From positions 1 through 64,000 of the forward strand of contig JACQVS010000153.1 in NCBI GenBank assembly GCA_016209605.1: a stretch of 64,000 nucleotides of DNA, written 5' to 3'. Under the pieces are notes generated by a model. The model made no database searches and had not been told where the DNA came from. It saw only the letters and a list, made by a program, of their open reading frames with translations. The stretch is from Planctomycetota bacterium. Its GTDB lineage: Bacteria; Planctomycetota; UBA8108; JACQVS01. Both the position numbers and the translations under genes were made by a program. This document shows, in pieces, positions 25,701-34,598 of this stretch. Every line of letters starts with the position of its first letter. Positions within the stretch are counted from its first letter, which is position 1.

Positions 25701-27482
25701 GAGGTTCTCGCCGCTGTTGGAGAGCGCCCCCTCGTAAGGCCCGAGGACGCCGCTCAGGCCGTAGTTCCGCTCCAGCAGCGCCGGATCCTCGGCGATGACC
25801 AGGTAGCTTCCCGGCGCCAACACCGTGCCGGCGGGGATGGAATAGGTGAGGCCGCGGTTGAAGCGGAAGCCGGACACGTCCACCGGCTGGCTGCCGAGGT
25901 TGTAAAGCTCGATGAACTCGCCGCGGCGCTCCTCCGGCGGATGGTAGAAGATTTCGTTGATGACGATGTCGGTGTTCCGCTGGACGCGGTTCGCCGCGCC
26001 CGGGGTGGGGGTCAAGGTGATCCAGAAATCGAGGCTGCCGTCGGGAAAGCGCGCCTCGGAGTAGAGGCCCTCCTGAACTCCGGCCGGCGGGTTCTTGTCG
26101 AAGGAGGCGGCGGAGACGGTGAGGCCGGCGGGGTCGATCAGGAAAAAGCGCACCTTGGGGGTCTGCAGGTTGAACTCCCCCGCCGCCCCCGGCACCGTGA
26201 GGAATCCCTTGGCGGCGATGGACGTTCCCGGCGGGAAGAGGTAGGGGTCGGGGCGGTCCGGATCGTCGGCGAGTTTGAAACCCGTGAGGTCGAAGGCCGC
26301 CGGGCCGGCGTTGTAAAGCTCCACCCAGCCGCTGCCGCTCGTGCCGCGGAAGAGCTCGTTGAAGATGACCGGAACGGAGCCGGAGGGGTTGGAGGTCACC
26401 AGCTGGCGGACCATCAACCGGGGGATGAGGCTGAAGTCGGAGCTTCCCAGGCTGAAGTTGTGCCCATCGATGGCCAGCACGTTGTCGCCGGCCTCGAGGA
26501 GGCCGCGCGGGATCAGGAAGACGTCCTCCGGACCGGCCTCGCGGGCGCCGGTGGCGGCGGCGTTCCAGGCCACGGCGGCGCCGGGCGCGCCGCAGTTGGC
26601 GCGGGCGAGCTCGGCGCCGTTCAGGAAGGCCAGGAAGCCGTCGTCGTAGTTCATCCCGAGATAGAAGTCGCCCGGCGCCGCGAGCTGGGCGGCGCTGAGC
26701 TGGAACTTTTTGCGGATGGCCACCGCGAGGTAGCCGTTCAGCATATCGCCGAGCTCGGTGGCGTCATCCCCATCGCCGTATCCGAAGCCGCTGGGCCCCT
26801 CGGGCCAGCTCGCGTCGTTGAAATCGGGCTGCCGCCAGGCGTCTTCGGGGGCGGAGAAGGCCGCCGTGCCTTTCTGGTAGCGCCAGGTCGCGCCCCTGTC
26901 GATGATCACCTGCTCGATGAAGGACGGCTCGCTCGAGGCGAAATTGGCCTTTCCCGGGGTGCCGCCGCTCTCGGCGCTGGCGCTCCAGCTCTCCGGCTCC
27001 CCGGGATCGAGATGGACGTCGCGCAAGGCCAGGGTGTGGCCGGTGCCATCGGGGATCACCGGCCACTTGCCGTTGTCGCCGTAGGTGACGCTCTGGATGA
27101 CGATGCCTGAAGGGTTCACCAGGACGATCTTCTCCCCGCCGTTGTCGAGCAGGCCGGTGAAGTTGCCGAGGGCGTCCTGGAGGCCGTACCTGGCCTTGAC
27201 CGCGCCGGCATCGGCGCAGACCACCAGGAAGCCCTTCCCCGGCAGGATGATCGGATGGGGAAAGACGAACTTGAGGCCTTCCACGAAGGCCCAGCCGGAG
27301 AGGTCCTCCGGCGTCGAGGAGTCGTTGGCCAGCTCGACGAACTCGAGGTTCTCCTGGCCGAGCGGCGGATGGTAGTGGATTTCTGAAATCACCACGCCGG
27401 CGGCGGGGCGGGCGGAGGCGATCATGGCGGCGATAAAAAGGAAAAACCGTTCCCTGGCAAGATGGGGAAGAACCCTGAGCAT
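22737..27482 (-). CDS. Giant secreted protein: lamin-tail domains, CotH kinase-like domain, IPT/TIG, dockerin
   Basis: The start at 27482 follows GGGAGAGAGATCG and gives a signal peptide ending near ASARPAAG; the open frame extends 26 codons further without support. Lamin-tail domains open with VISEIHYHPPLGQENLEF, VIFNELFRGTSGSGWVELYN and VINEIFYHPPEERRGEFIEL. A jelly-roll module sits at about 215-360 (TWRYQKGTAAFSAPED, GPSGFGYGDGDDATELGD). A CotH-type kinase domain occupies about 990-1370 (HNGYLAYDGRDGRWELLSF, then DMDNTFSS). An IPT/TIG segment (VTAWFPAAGPAAGGTNVTFF) and a dockerin pair (RGDANGDGDLNIADPL, DFDDNGKVEVADAV) with PYPGEGPDPTSDSLDC close the protein. CotH-type domains phosphorylate spore-coat proteins in other bacteria; activity here is untested. 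Confidence 0.88.
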   Translation of the reverse strand: MLRVLPHLARERFFLFIAAMIASARPAAGVVISEIHYHPPLGQENLEFVELANDSSTPEDLSGWAFVEGLKFVFPHPIILPGKGFLVVCADAGAVKARYGLQDALGNFTGLLDNGGEKIVLVNPSGIVIQSVTYGDNGKWPVIPDGTGHTLALRDVHLDPGEPESWSASAESGGTPGKANFASSEPSFIEQVIIDRGATWRYQKGTAAFSAPEDAWRQPDFNDASWPEGPSGFGYGDGDDATELGDMLNGYLAVAIRKKFQLSAAQLAAPGDFYLGMNYDDGFLAFLNGAELARANCGAPGAAVAWNAAATGAREAGPEDVFLIPRGLLEAGDNVLAIDGHNFSLGSSDFSLIPRLMVRQLVTSNPSGSVPVIFNELFRGTSGSGWVELYNAGPAAFDLTGFKLADDPDRPDPYLFPPGTSIAAKGFLTVPGAAGEFNLQTPKVRFFLIDPAGLTVSAASFDKNPPAGVQEGLYSEARFPDGSLDFWITLTPTPGAANRVQRNTDIVINEIFYHPPEERRGEFIELYNLGSQPVDVSGFRFNRGLTYSIPAGTVLAPGSYLVIAEDPALLERNYGLSGVLGPYEGALSNSGENLRLVDLLGNIADEVRYYGGGAWSHWADGRGSSLELIDPDQDNAVGAAWEASDETQKAQWEELKYSVSAYTPAVETELHLFLAERGICLIDDLSITRAGGANMIPNPGFEASTAGWRIEGTHVHSQRITYDKRSGAACLELAATGKGDTGVNRIEADTSPKLTAGPYDVSLWARWRRGTSLIICHGEFTPGPFGGRPSPAENISGNTLGGRLRMTVPLNLGTPGAENSASKALRAQTGGANLGPVISEVKNSPPSPAPNAPIKIAARVSDSDGVAGVSAMFRLDNASGPFTAVPLRDDGQSEDGEAGDGWFGGALPAPAAGAKVVFYVEAADARGAARRFPVEAPSRTLLCVVEGPVNDPIDSARYYLDGARTQELQSRPLHSNDLLDGTFVFNNDEIYYHIGVRYRGSPWGRPSLQRYRVRFQKDRLFHRGLNDINLGNSGGAPNEGSAYFLVGRAGTETIPSPATDYLYVRGRFNGASFGTQSLLQTVDNDFMNQWYGEGAPGPVLKAVGRLQFNDAGQRAIWDGASYIHMGNITENYRGYFSPAMRQTADVWDPLFQLTLIMDRRKTTNTIFDEQIDSILDVEAFLRGLAPNILMAGWDAFSVGNGHNGYLAYDGRDGRWELLSFDMDNTFSSPNSNLFATSDGDVTRLLSRPAPRRLYLRILHEYTTTGYWNPTIAGPFLDRLQRDVGIGTGGIKSFLASSDAVVRTQIQSSTAVPFQITTNNGNDWQVDAISADLEGDAPAQVAIIQYQHNDGAAQPLSPLWITPTHWKAAFALPSASNRFVLIGFDGAGEVIGADEITVRTTVVPVPPTVTAWFPAAGPAAGGTNVTFFGTDFTAGAKVIFGDADSTSVTVQSAEMIIAVAPAAALPLPPDGKVDLELLFVSGDHLVLPRAFTYTGASTRFIRGDANGDGDLNIADPLAALLHLFNGRSLDCADGADFDDNGKVEVADAVLSLHFQFLKGPPPPAPYPGEGPDPTSDSLDCSP

Positions 27483-27520
27483 CGATCTCTCTCCCAATGG
27501 GATTGAAAAAACCCAACCGA

Positions 27521-27566
27521 GCTTCTTTGATTTCAAGCCGCTGAGGAGGCTTGAAATCAAAGAAGC
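27521..27566. other. Long perfect hairpin in the leader of the CotH/lamin-tail gene
   Basis: GCTTCTTTGATTTCAAGCC (27521-27539) is mirrored exactly by 27548-27566, giving a 19-bp uninterrupted stem with an 8-nt loop. It starts 38 nt upstream of the minus-strand ATG at 27482. In the minus direction a TTTTTT run follows about 10 nt after the stem, so it could work as an attenuator or as a 5' stability element. The opposite direction has no T-run next to it. Confidence 0.55.
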
Positions 27567-27786
27567 AATAATAATTTTATAGACAAATCACCCCTTGTCA
27601 TTTTAAATTAGTATTTATCGAAAGAATTTTGTAGACCTTTAGTCGAGAGGGTTACCTGTAAACAAAGGTATAAACGCCTGGGGAACTCTCTAGCTGTTGG
27701 TTTTTCCAATCAGGTCTTTGGTTAGCAATACTCTCGATGTGGTTTTAGTGTCAAAGGTTCTTCATTCAAGGGAGTTGGAGGAAAAA
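27567..27786. other. AT-rich divergent intergenic region
   Basis: About 220 bp, much richer in A+T than its surroundings, separate the leader hairpin of the minus-strand CotH gene from the first malectin-array gene. It must hold promoters for both directions, but I find no box pair good enough to name. A strong ribosome site (GGAGG, six bases before ATG 27787) ends it. Confidence 0.4.
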
Positions 27787-30444
27787 ATGTCCCTGCGTCA
27801 TGCTTTGTTTTCCGGTTCCGTGTTTTTATTGATCCTGTGCCTCTGCGCCCCCCTGCCGGCGCAGCTCTTCCCCGTCCCGCTCCGCATCAACATGGGAGGC
27901 CCGGAGGTGGTCGATTCGCAAGGCCGGGTGTGGCTCGGCGACGGCTTCGGGCCGGGGGATGCGTTGAACATCCGCCCCGACGATGCGGGCGGCGCGAACA
28001 CCTTGAGCCTGGGGCAGTGGTTTTGCGGCGGCGTTCTGGAGCCTTTCGGCTTCAACTCGGCTCACCCCGGCGATCAGGAGATCTTCGGAAGCATCCGCTG
28101 GGATGATGGCAATGCCGACGCCATCCCCTATCTCCTCGAGCTGCCCATTCCCAACGGCAGTTATCTGGTCAACCTGTATTTCTACGAGAACTGCTGCCCC
28201 AACCGCCACTACAGCGCCTCTCTCGAAGGCGCCGTCGTCGATCCGGATATCAGCCACGGGGGCTGCACCCCGGGGCGAAGGAGCTTTGACAACATCGCGG
28301 TCGCCGATGAGAGCTTGAGCATCTCCATCCTCCCTTGCCTCGATCCGGCTTGTCCGGGAGGCGGCGATGCCAACTCCATCTTGAGCGCCATCGAGGTGGT
28401 GGTGGCCGGCTGCGGCGATCCCGCGGCCAAGCAGTGCGCCAGCGGCCTCGCCTGCCCCACCGATGCCGCCGGCGTGGTCACCGGGACCTGGAGTCCCGGC
28501 AAGTGCATCACCTATACCGGCTACGAGCTGCGCCGCGATGGAGAGATGATTCAGAACCTGCCGGGCGATGCCACGCAGTTCACCGACACGCCGGCGAACC
28601 GGTACACCGAGTACGAGCTGGTTCCCGCGGTCGCCGCGGGTGAGCCGCCGTGCCCGGCCCTTCGCGCCCCGGCCGTGAGCCCCGGCATTCCCTTTGAAAT
28701 ACCTCTCCGCCTCAACATGGGCGGCCCGACGCTGGTCGACCGCAAGGGCCAGAAGTGGATCGGCGATGGCGGGCCCGGCGCGGACTTCCTGCAGATCCGC
28801 CCGGACGATGCCGGCGGCTCCTTCACGCTCACCCCGGCGCAGTGGGGCCTTCCCCCCTTGGGGGCGATCGAGCGGTTCGGTTTCAATTCCAGCCATTCCG
28901 CCGACCGGGAGATTTTCGGATCGATCCGCTGGGACAACGGCGGCGACATGAACAGCTACCAGCTCGATCTTCCCGTCCCCAACGGCGATTACCTGGTGAA
29001 CCTCTACTTCTTCGAGGCCTGCTGCCCGCAGCGGCACTTCCAGGTTCATGTTCAAGGACAGGCCATCGACGCCGATCTCAGCATGGCGGAGTACCAATCT
29101 CCCAACACCGGCCGGCTCAGCGTTGAAAACACCATGGTCACGGGCGGGCTGTTGAATGTCACGCTGCTGCCCCTGGCGGCGCCTTGCCCGGCGGGCCTGG
29201 ACTGCAATGCCATCTTGAGCGCCCTGGAAGTGCTGCCGTCGGGGCCGCCCTCCACCTGCCCCAACAGCTTGTCCTGCGCGATCGCCGACGGCAAGGTCAC
29301 CGGCGCCTGGAACGCGGGCGAAAACGTCATCGTCACCGGGTACAAGCTCTACCGCAACGGCGCGCTCCTCGGGACGTTGCCGGCGAACGCCACCAGCTTT
29401 GAAGACCAGGTCGGCTGCCAGCGGGCATCGTTTTACGAGGTCGAGCCGCTGAACGACGATCCCGACTTCTTCTGCCCCGGCCAGCGCATGACGTGCACCG
29501 TGGTGGATGAAAACTGCCGTTTCGATATGCCGCTCCGCATCAACATGGGTTCGGTGAGCGCGTATGACTCGCAGGGGAACCTGTGGCTGGGCGACGGCAC
29601 CGGCCCGGACCCGCTCGGCATCCGGCCGAACGATGCCGGCGGCGCCAACATCATCGGCGACTTCGTCGGCGGCAACACCAAGCCGGCCTCCTACGCCGCC
29701 CTCGGCTTCGATGCCTCGAACGCCGGCGACCGCACCATCTTCAACTCCATCCGCTGGGACTTCGGCGCCGATGTCCCTGTTCCCATCGATTACGCCCTCG
29801 AGCTGCCGGTGGCGCCGGGCGTCTACGACGTCAGCCTCTACTTCAACGAGGGCTGCTGCCCGAACCGCCACGCCCAGATCGAGATCGAAGGCGCGATCGC
29901 CGACGACGACGTCAGCGCCTGGGACTTCGATCCGGCCGCCGACCGCTTCGCCGTGCCGCCGATCCCGGCTGGGCCGGGCTTCCTGGGGCGCTTGAATTTT
30001 CCGAACATCGTCGTGGGGGATGGCAGCCTCTCCATCCGACTCCTTCCCTGTCCGACCTGCTTCGAACCGCTCGGCGGGATCGACACCAACCCCATCCTCA
30101 ACGCCCTGGAAGTCTTCCATATCCCCTCGGAGGAGCTGCAGCTCGCCGGCGACTCCGACCGCGACGGCAGCCTCGGCATCTCCGACATCATCGGTTACCT
30201 CAAGCTGCAGTTCCCGGGCTTCTTCCTCCTCGACCGCCAGCCGACGGAGCTGCCCTGCGACGGCGGCCTGGCGGGGGCCGGAAACCTGGCGGTTCTCGAC
30301 ATCAACGGCGATGGCCGCATTGACATGAGCGATGCGATTTACGAAGCGATGTACCTCTTCACCGGTGGGCGGCCGCCGGTCCAGGGGCTCAAGTGCATGG
30401 TGCCGCCTTCCGGGAACTGCAAGGCGCACCCGTCGTGTCAATGA
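27787..30444 (+). CDS. Secreted protein with three malectin-like modules and dockerin (paralogue A)
   Basis: The start at 27787 is preceded by GGAGGAAAAA and begins a signal peptide (LFSGSVFLLILCLCAPLPA). Three modules of about 200 residues each open with the same phrase (FPVPLRINMGGPEVVDSQG, FEIPLRLNMGGPTLVDRKG, FDMPLRINMGSVSAYDSQG). Each continues through IRPDDAGG, an IFGSIRWD-type strand, a YLVNLYFxExCCPxRH segment and NAILSALEV. This matches the malectin/di-glucose-binding fold. Short Fn3-like linkers (ITYTGYELRRDGEMIQNL) join them. The C-terminal dockerin reads GDSDRDGSLGISDII and DINGDGRIDMSDAI. It is likely a multivalent carbohydrate binder on the surface. The next gene is a longer tandem paralogue, 83 bp away. 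Confidence 0.88.
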   Translation: MSLRHALFSGSVFLLILCLCAPLPAQLFPVPLRINMGGPEVVDSQGRVWLGDGFGPGDALNIRPDDAGGANTLSLGQWFCGGVLEPFGFNSAHPGDQEIFGSIRWDDGNADAIPYLLELPIPNGSYLVNLYFYENCCPNRHYSASLEGAVVDPDISHGGCTPGRRSFDNIAVADESLSISILPCLDPACPGGGDANSILSAIEVVVAGCGDPAAKQCASGLACPTDAAGVVTGTWSPGKCITYTGYELRRDGEMIQNLPGDATQFTDTPANRYTEYELVPAVAAGEPPCPALRAPAVSPGIPFEIPLRLNMGGPTLVDRKGQKWIGDGGPGADFLQIRPDDAGGSFTLTPAQWGLPPLGAIERFGFNSSHSADREIFGSIRWDNGGDMNSYQLDLPVPNGDYLVNLYFFEACCPQRHFQVHVQGQAIDADLSMAEYQSPNTGRLSVENTMVTGGLLNVTLLPLAAPCPAGLDCNAILSALEVLPSGPPSTCPNSLSCAIADGKVTGAWNAGENVIVTGYKLYRNGALLGTLPANATSFEDQVGCQRASFYEVEPLNDDPDFFCPGQRMTCTVVDENCRFDMPLRINMGSVSAYDSQGNLWLGDGTGPDPLGIRPNDAGGANIIGDFVGGNTKPASYAALGFDASNAGDRTIFNSIRWDFGADVPVPIDYALELPVAPGVYDVSLYFNEGCCPNRHAQIEIEGAIADDDVSAWDFDPAADRFAVPPIPAGPGFLGRLNFPNIVVGDGSLSIRLLPCPTCFEPLGGIDTNPILNALEVFHIPSEELQLAGDSDRDGSLGISDIIGYLKLQFPGFFLLDRQPTELPCDGGLAGAGNLAVLDINGDGRIDMSDAIYEAMYLFTGGRPPVQGLKCMVPPSGNCKAHPSCQ

Positions 30445-30465
30445 TCGTGGTCGGGTCATGAAATC

Positions 30466-30499
30466 GGCTCGGGCCTGGCACACGGGCTGAGCCCGAGCC
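30466..30499 (+). other. Intergenic hairpin between malectin paralogues
   Basis: GGCTCGGGC and GCCCGAGCC form a perfect 9-bp stem with a 16-nt loop in the 83-bp gap. There is no T-run, so termination is not expected. It may protect the upstream message end or tune expression of the second gene, whose ATG is 28 nt downstream. Confidence 0.4.
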
Positions 30500-30527
30500 T
30501 GGAAGGATCACCTCAAAGGAGTAGCCG

Positions 30528-33500
30528 ATGCGCGCAAGAACGCTCATTTTTCTGGGGGCGCTGGTGGGGCTGCCTTTGGCGAACGGACTCGCTCAAGGCC
30601 TGTTCAACATTCCGTTGCGGATCAACATGGGAGGGCCCGAGACGGTCGACTCCCACGGCCGCGCCTGGCTCGGCGACGGGCCGGGGCCGGACAATGACAT
30701 CAGCGACCCGCTCAATATCCGCGTCGACGACGCGAGCGGCACCAACACCATCAAGGACTTCGTCGGCGGCGGCCTTCAGCCCGACTCCGTTACCGCCCTC
30801 GGCTTCGATCCGCTCAGCTTCGAGGACCTGGCCATCTTCAACTCCATCCGCTGGGACGTCGGCGGCGACGGCATCGACTTCCGCATGGAGATCCCGGTCC
30901 CTAACGGGAAATACCTGCTGAACCTCTTCTTCAACGAGGGCTGCTGCCCGCAGCGGCACTTCAAGATCGAAATCCAGGGGACGGTCGTCGATCCGGATGT
31001 CTCCCATGCCATCGGGATGCTCGAGCGCCGCAGCTACAAGGACGTGGCCGTGAGCGACAACCTCCTCAGGATCGCCCTCCTGCCATGCCCCGATCCCGAG
31101 TGCCCGGGCTCGCTGGACACCAACGCCATCATCAACGCCATCGAGGTGCTCTCCGGCGAGGGCTGCGATCACAACGGCCTTGACTTCAACTGCTCCTATG
31201 ACTCCGGGGCCAACCAGGTGACCGGCACCTTTACGGACAATCCCAACGCCGATGCCTACACGGTCCTCAAGAACGGCCAGCCCTTCCTGAGCCTGCCGGC
31301 TGGGTCCATCGGGTTCAACGACTCGAGCCCCAACAGCGGCGGGCCGCTGGTCACTTACACCCTCCAGGCCTTCGATGGGGCCGACCCCTTCGCCACTTGC
31401 CAGTGCGCGGTGCTGGCCCTGGGCAGCGCCACCTGCCCCGGCAACCTGACCTGCATCCCCACCGGCACCAAGGTCGACCTCGCCTGGGATGGGGGCTCCG
31501 GGATCAACCTCACCGGGTGGACCGTCGAGCGGAACGGCCAGGTGATCGCCAACCTGCCGGCGGGCGACCGGACCTTCCAGGACAGCCCGATTTCGCGCCG
31601 CAACAATTACCGCGTCGTTCCGGCCACCGATCCGGGCGGCATTTGCGCCGCCATGTCCTGCGCTGCTTGCGTCGACCTCCTCTTCAGCATCCCGCTCCGC
31701 ATCAACATGGGCGGCCCCGAGGTGGTCGATTCGAAGGGGAGGACCTGGATCGGCGACCGGGGGGGAGCTGGCGATGCGCTGTGCATCCGCCCGAACGACC
31801 TCGGCGGCACCCAGACCCTCAACCCGGTGCCCGGGCAGTGGTGCCCGCCGCAGTTCGGCTCCATCGAGAAGTACGGCTTCGACTCGAACCATCCCGGCGA
31901 CAATGAAATCTTCGGCACCATCCGCTGGGACGTCGGATCGGTCGTCACCCTGGGCGATGAACCCAACAACTTCCTGATCGAGTTCGGCATCCCCAACGGC
32001 ACCTACCTGGTCAACCTCTATTTCAACGAGTGCTGCTGCCCGCAGCGGCATGCCACCGTGGAGGTGCAGGGCCAGGTGGCGGATGAAGATGTCAGCTCGG
32101 CCGACTTCGATCCGAACTTCGTGGCGGGCATCCCCGGCCGGCTCAGCGTCTCGAACGTGGCGGTGACCAACCAGACGCTGGCGATCAGCCTCCTGCCCTG
32201 CACGACCTGCCCGGGAGTAGGAGACGTCAACGCCATCCTCAGCGCCCTCGAGGTGTTGTCGAACGACTGCTCCGATCCCGACTTCCACCAGTGCCCGTCC
32301 AGTCTCTCCTGCACGGTTGACAACACCGGCAAGGCGACCGGCACCTGGGACCCGCCGCTCTGCCTGGATACGACCGGCTACCAGGTGAAGAAAGAGGGCC
32401 AGGTGATCCAGAACCTCCCCGGCACCGCCACCTCCTTCACCGACAACTTCACGGGGCGCGTGGCCGAGTACGAGGTGCAACCGCTCGTCGGCCCCGGAGT
32501 CGATCCCTGCCTGCCGATCCGGTGCTCCGCGGTGAACACCAGCGTGCCCTTCGACATCCCCCTCCGCCTCAACATGGGTGGCCCCACCCTGGTCGACTCC
32601 CTCGGCCGCAAGTGGCTCGGCGACGGCGCGGGGCCGGGGGACCTCCTCTCCATCCGGACGGACGATCTGGGCGGCACCAACACCATCTCCAACTGGAATC
32701 CCTTCTATGTCATCAACAATCCCGACTCCTTGCGGGCCCTCGGCCTCGATCCCGCCAATCCCAACGACCTGGGGATCTTCAACACCATCCGCTGGGACCT
32801 GGCCGATGATGACAACGATGGGCAGATTGGCGAGGCCATCGATCCCGATGGCGGCGACCACGATTTCCACCTGGAGATCCCGATCCCCAACGGCACCTAC
32901 GACGTCAGCACGTACTTCACCGAGGGCTGCTGCCCCTTCCGCCACTTCCAGATCGTCCTGGAGGGGAACGTGGTGGAGCCGGACGTCTCCGCCGCCCTTT
33001 ACTCGACCTCGGGCAACCTGGGCCGCACCGCCCGCCTGACCTATCCCAATACCGCCGTCAACGACGGCGCCTTGAACATCGACCTCCTGCCGTGCCCGTT
33101 CGACTGCCTCGGCGCCACCGATTCGAACGCCATCATCGACGCGCTCGAGGTGCTGCCCGCCGGCCAGACCCTGCTCTCTTGCCCGCAGGACTTGATCTGC
33201 GCCGACGCCGGCGGCGGCGCGATGGCGCTTTCCTGGTCGCCAGGCGTGAATGTCAGCGTCTCCGGGTACGACATCTTCCGCAACGGCGAGAAGATCGCCA
33301 CCTTGCCGGGGAACGCCACCACTTACGAGGATGACCCGGTCTGCAAGCGCATCCTGGAGTACGAGGTGGTGCCGGTTTCCACCGAACCGAACCTTTGCCC
33401 CGGCTTGAGGATGCACTGCGCCGTCATCAACCCGGCGCCGGAGTGCCCCTTCGAGCCGCCGGTCCGCCTCAACATGGGCGGCGCGTCAACTTACGATTCC

Positions 33501-34598
33501 CGCGGCAAGTTCTGGATCGGCGATGGAGGCGGCGACCCGCTCGATATCCGGCCGGATGACGCCAGCGGGACCAACGAGATCGGTGATTTCCCGGGTGGCA
33601 ATTTCAGACCCGAATCCTTGACCAAGATGGGTTTCAACGGGCTTCACCCCGGCGACCGGCACATCTTCAGCTCCATCCGCTGGGACCTGGGCGGCGACGG
33701 CATCGACTTCTACATGGAGTTCCCGCTCGAAAACGGCAAGTACACCGTCAACCTCTACTTTGACGAGGGCTGCTGCATCAACCGCCGCTTCAAGATCGAG
33801 CTCCAGGGGGCGATCGTCCAGGACGAGGTGAGTTACCTCGACTACGACCCCAGCCCGGCCCTCGGCAAGGGCGGCGTCTTGAGCTTCGAGGCCGACGTCG
33901 ATGCGGGCATCTTGCGCCTCGGCCTCCTGCCGTGCCCGGAGTGCCTGGCCGGCGCCGACACCAACGCCATCATCAGCGCCATCGAGATCCTGGGGGAGAC
34001 CGTCGCCCGTCCCGAGCCGCCCGTGAACCTCGCGGCGGCGCCGGGCGACGGCACGATCAGCTTGAGCTGGCAGGCGCCGGTGGGCCCGCCGGTGGACGGC
34101 TACAACGTCTACAGGACCAAGCCCACCCCCCGCGCCAAGATCAACCCGGTGCCGATCCCGGCGACGCAAATTACCGTGGCCAACCTCCAGAACGGCACCG
34201 AGGCCTGCTTCGTGGTGCGCTCGGTCGATGCGGGCGGAACCGATAGCCGCGATTCCGAGCAGAAGTGCGCCACGCCCGGGCTCGCCCAGAAGGTCTTCCG
34301 CCGCGGCGACGTCGACGACAGCGGCGCGGTCGACATCTCCGACCCGATCAACGAGCTGCACTCGCTCTTCCTGGGCGACTTCGACATCCCCTGCCAGGAT
34401 GCGGCCGACTTCGACGACAGCGGCGAGGTCGATATCTCCGACGCCATCAACAGCCTGCTCTGGCAGTTTGGCGGCGGCCCCATCGCGCCGTTGCCGGGAC
34501 CGTTCGTTTGCGGCCCCGATCCGACCCCGGACAAGGACCCCGTAACCGGCGAGTTCACGGCGGAACTCGGATGCGACTCCTTCAAGATGTGCCCGTAA
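30528..34598 (+). CDS. Secreted protein with four malectin-like modules and dockerin (paralogue B)
   Basis: AAAGGAG lies six bases before the ATG, and the signal peptide is LIFLGALVGLPLANGLA. Four modules start FNIPLRINMGGPETVDSHG, FSIPLRINMGGPEVVDSKG, FDIPLRLNMGGPTLVDSLG and FEPPVRLNMGGASTYDSRG, each with the FNEGCCPQRH-type cysteine pair and the SNAI/TNAI...ALEVL closing strand. Fn3-like linkers carry GYxIFRNGEKIATLPGNAT. A fuller Fn3 domain (PVNLAAAPGDGTISLSWQA) and a dockerin pair (RGDVDDSGAVDISDPI, DFDDSGEVDISDAI) end the protein. It clearly arose by duplication with paralogue A plus module expansion. It is likely a secreted glycan-binding array; ligand unknown. Confidence 0.88.
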   Translation: MRARTLIFLGALVGLPLANGLAQGLFNIPLRINMGGPETVDSHGRAWLGDGPGPDNDISDPLNIRVDDASGTNTIKDFVGGGLQPDSVTALGFDPLSFEDLAIFNSIRWDVGGDGIDFRMEIPVPNGKYLLNLFFNEGCCPQRHFKIEIQGTVVDPDVSHAIGMLERRSYKDVAVSDNLLRIALLPCPDPECPGSLDTNAIINAIEVLSGEGCDHNGLDFNCSYDSGANQVTGTFTDNPNADAYTVLKNGQPFLSLPAGSIGFNDSSPNSGGPLVTYTLQAFDGADPFATCQCAVLALGSATCPGNLTCIPTGTKVDLAWDGGSGINLTGWTVERNGQVIANLPAGDRTFQDSPISRRNNYRVVPATDPGGICAAMSCAACVDLLFSIPLRINMGGPEVVDSKGRTWIGDRGGAGDALCIRPNDLGGTQTLNPVPGQWCPPQFGSIEKYGFDSNHPGDNEIFGTIRWDVGSVVTLGDEPNNFLIEFGIPNGTYLVNLYFNECCCPQRHATVEVQGQVADEDVSSADFDPNFVAGIPGRLSVSNVAVTNQTLAISLLPCTTCPGVGDVNAILSALEVLSNDCSDPDFHQCPSSLSCTVDNTGKATGTWDPPLCLDTTGYQVKKEGQVIQNLPGTATSFTDNFTGRVAEYEVQPLVGPGVDPCLPIRCSAVNTSVPFDIPLRLNMGGPTLVDSLGRKWLGDGAGPGDLLSIRTDDLGGTNTISNWNPFYVINNPDSLRALGLDPANPNDLGIFNTIRWDLADDDNDGQIGEAIDPDGGDHDFHLEIPIPNGTYDVSTYFTEGCCPFRHFQIVLEGNVVEPDVSAALYSTSGNLGRTARLTYPNTAVNDGALNIDLLPCPFDCLGATDSNAIIDALEVLPAGQTLLSCPQDLICADAGGGAMALSWSPGVNVSVSGYDIFRNGEKIATLPGNATTYEDDPVCKRILEYEVVPVSTEPNLCPGLRMHCAVINPAPECPFEPPVRLNMGGASTYDSRGKFWIGDGGGDPLDIRPDDASGTNEIGDFPGGNFRPESLTKMGFNGLHPGDRHIFSSIRWDLGGDGIDFYMEFPLENGKYTVNLYFDEGCCINRRFKIELQGAIVQDEVSYLDYDPSPALGKGGVLSFEADVDAGILRLGLLPCPECLAGADTNAIISAIEILGETVARPEPPVNLAAAPGDGTISLSWQAPVGPPVDGYNVYRTKPTPRAKINPVPIPATQITVANLQNGTEACFVVRSVDAGGTDSRDSEQKCATPGLAQKVFRRGDVDDSGAVDISDPINELHSLFLGDFDIPCQDAADFDDSGEVDISDAINSLLWQFGGGPIAPLPGPFVCGPDPTPDKDPVTGEFTAELGCDSFKMCP

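Noticed and set aside
23034-27110. 1358-codon open frame antisense to the CotH/lamin-tail gene
   Set aside because: Low-complexity Gly/Ala/Asp/Arg composition, no domain-like motif, and fully inside a gene with clear domains. It results from high GC at third codon positions.
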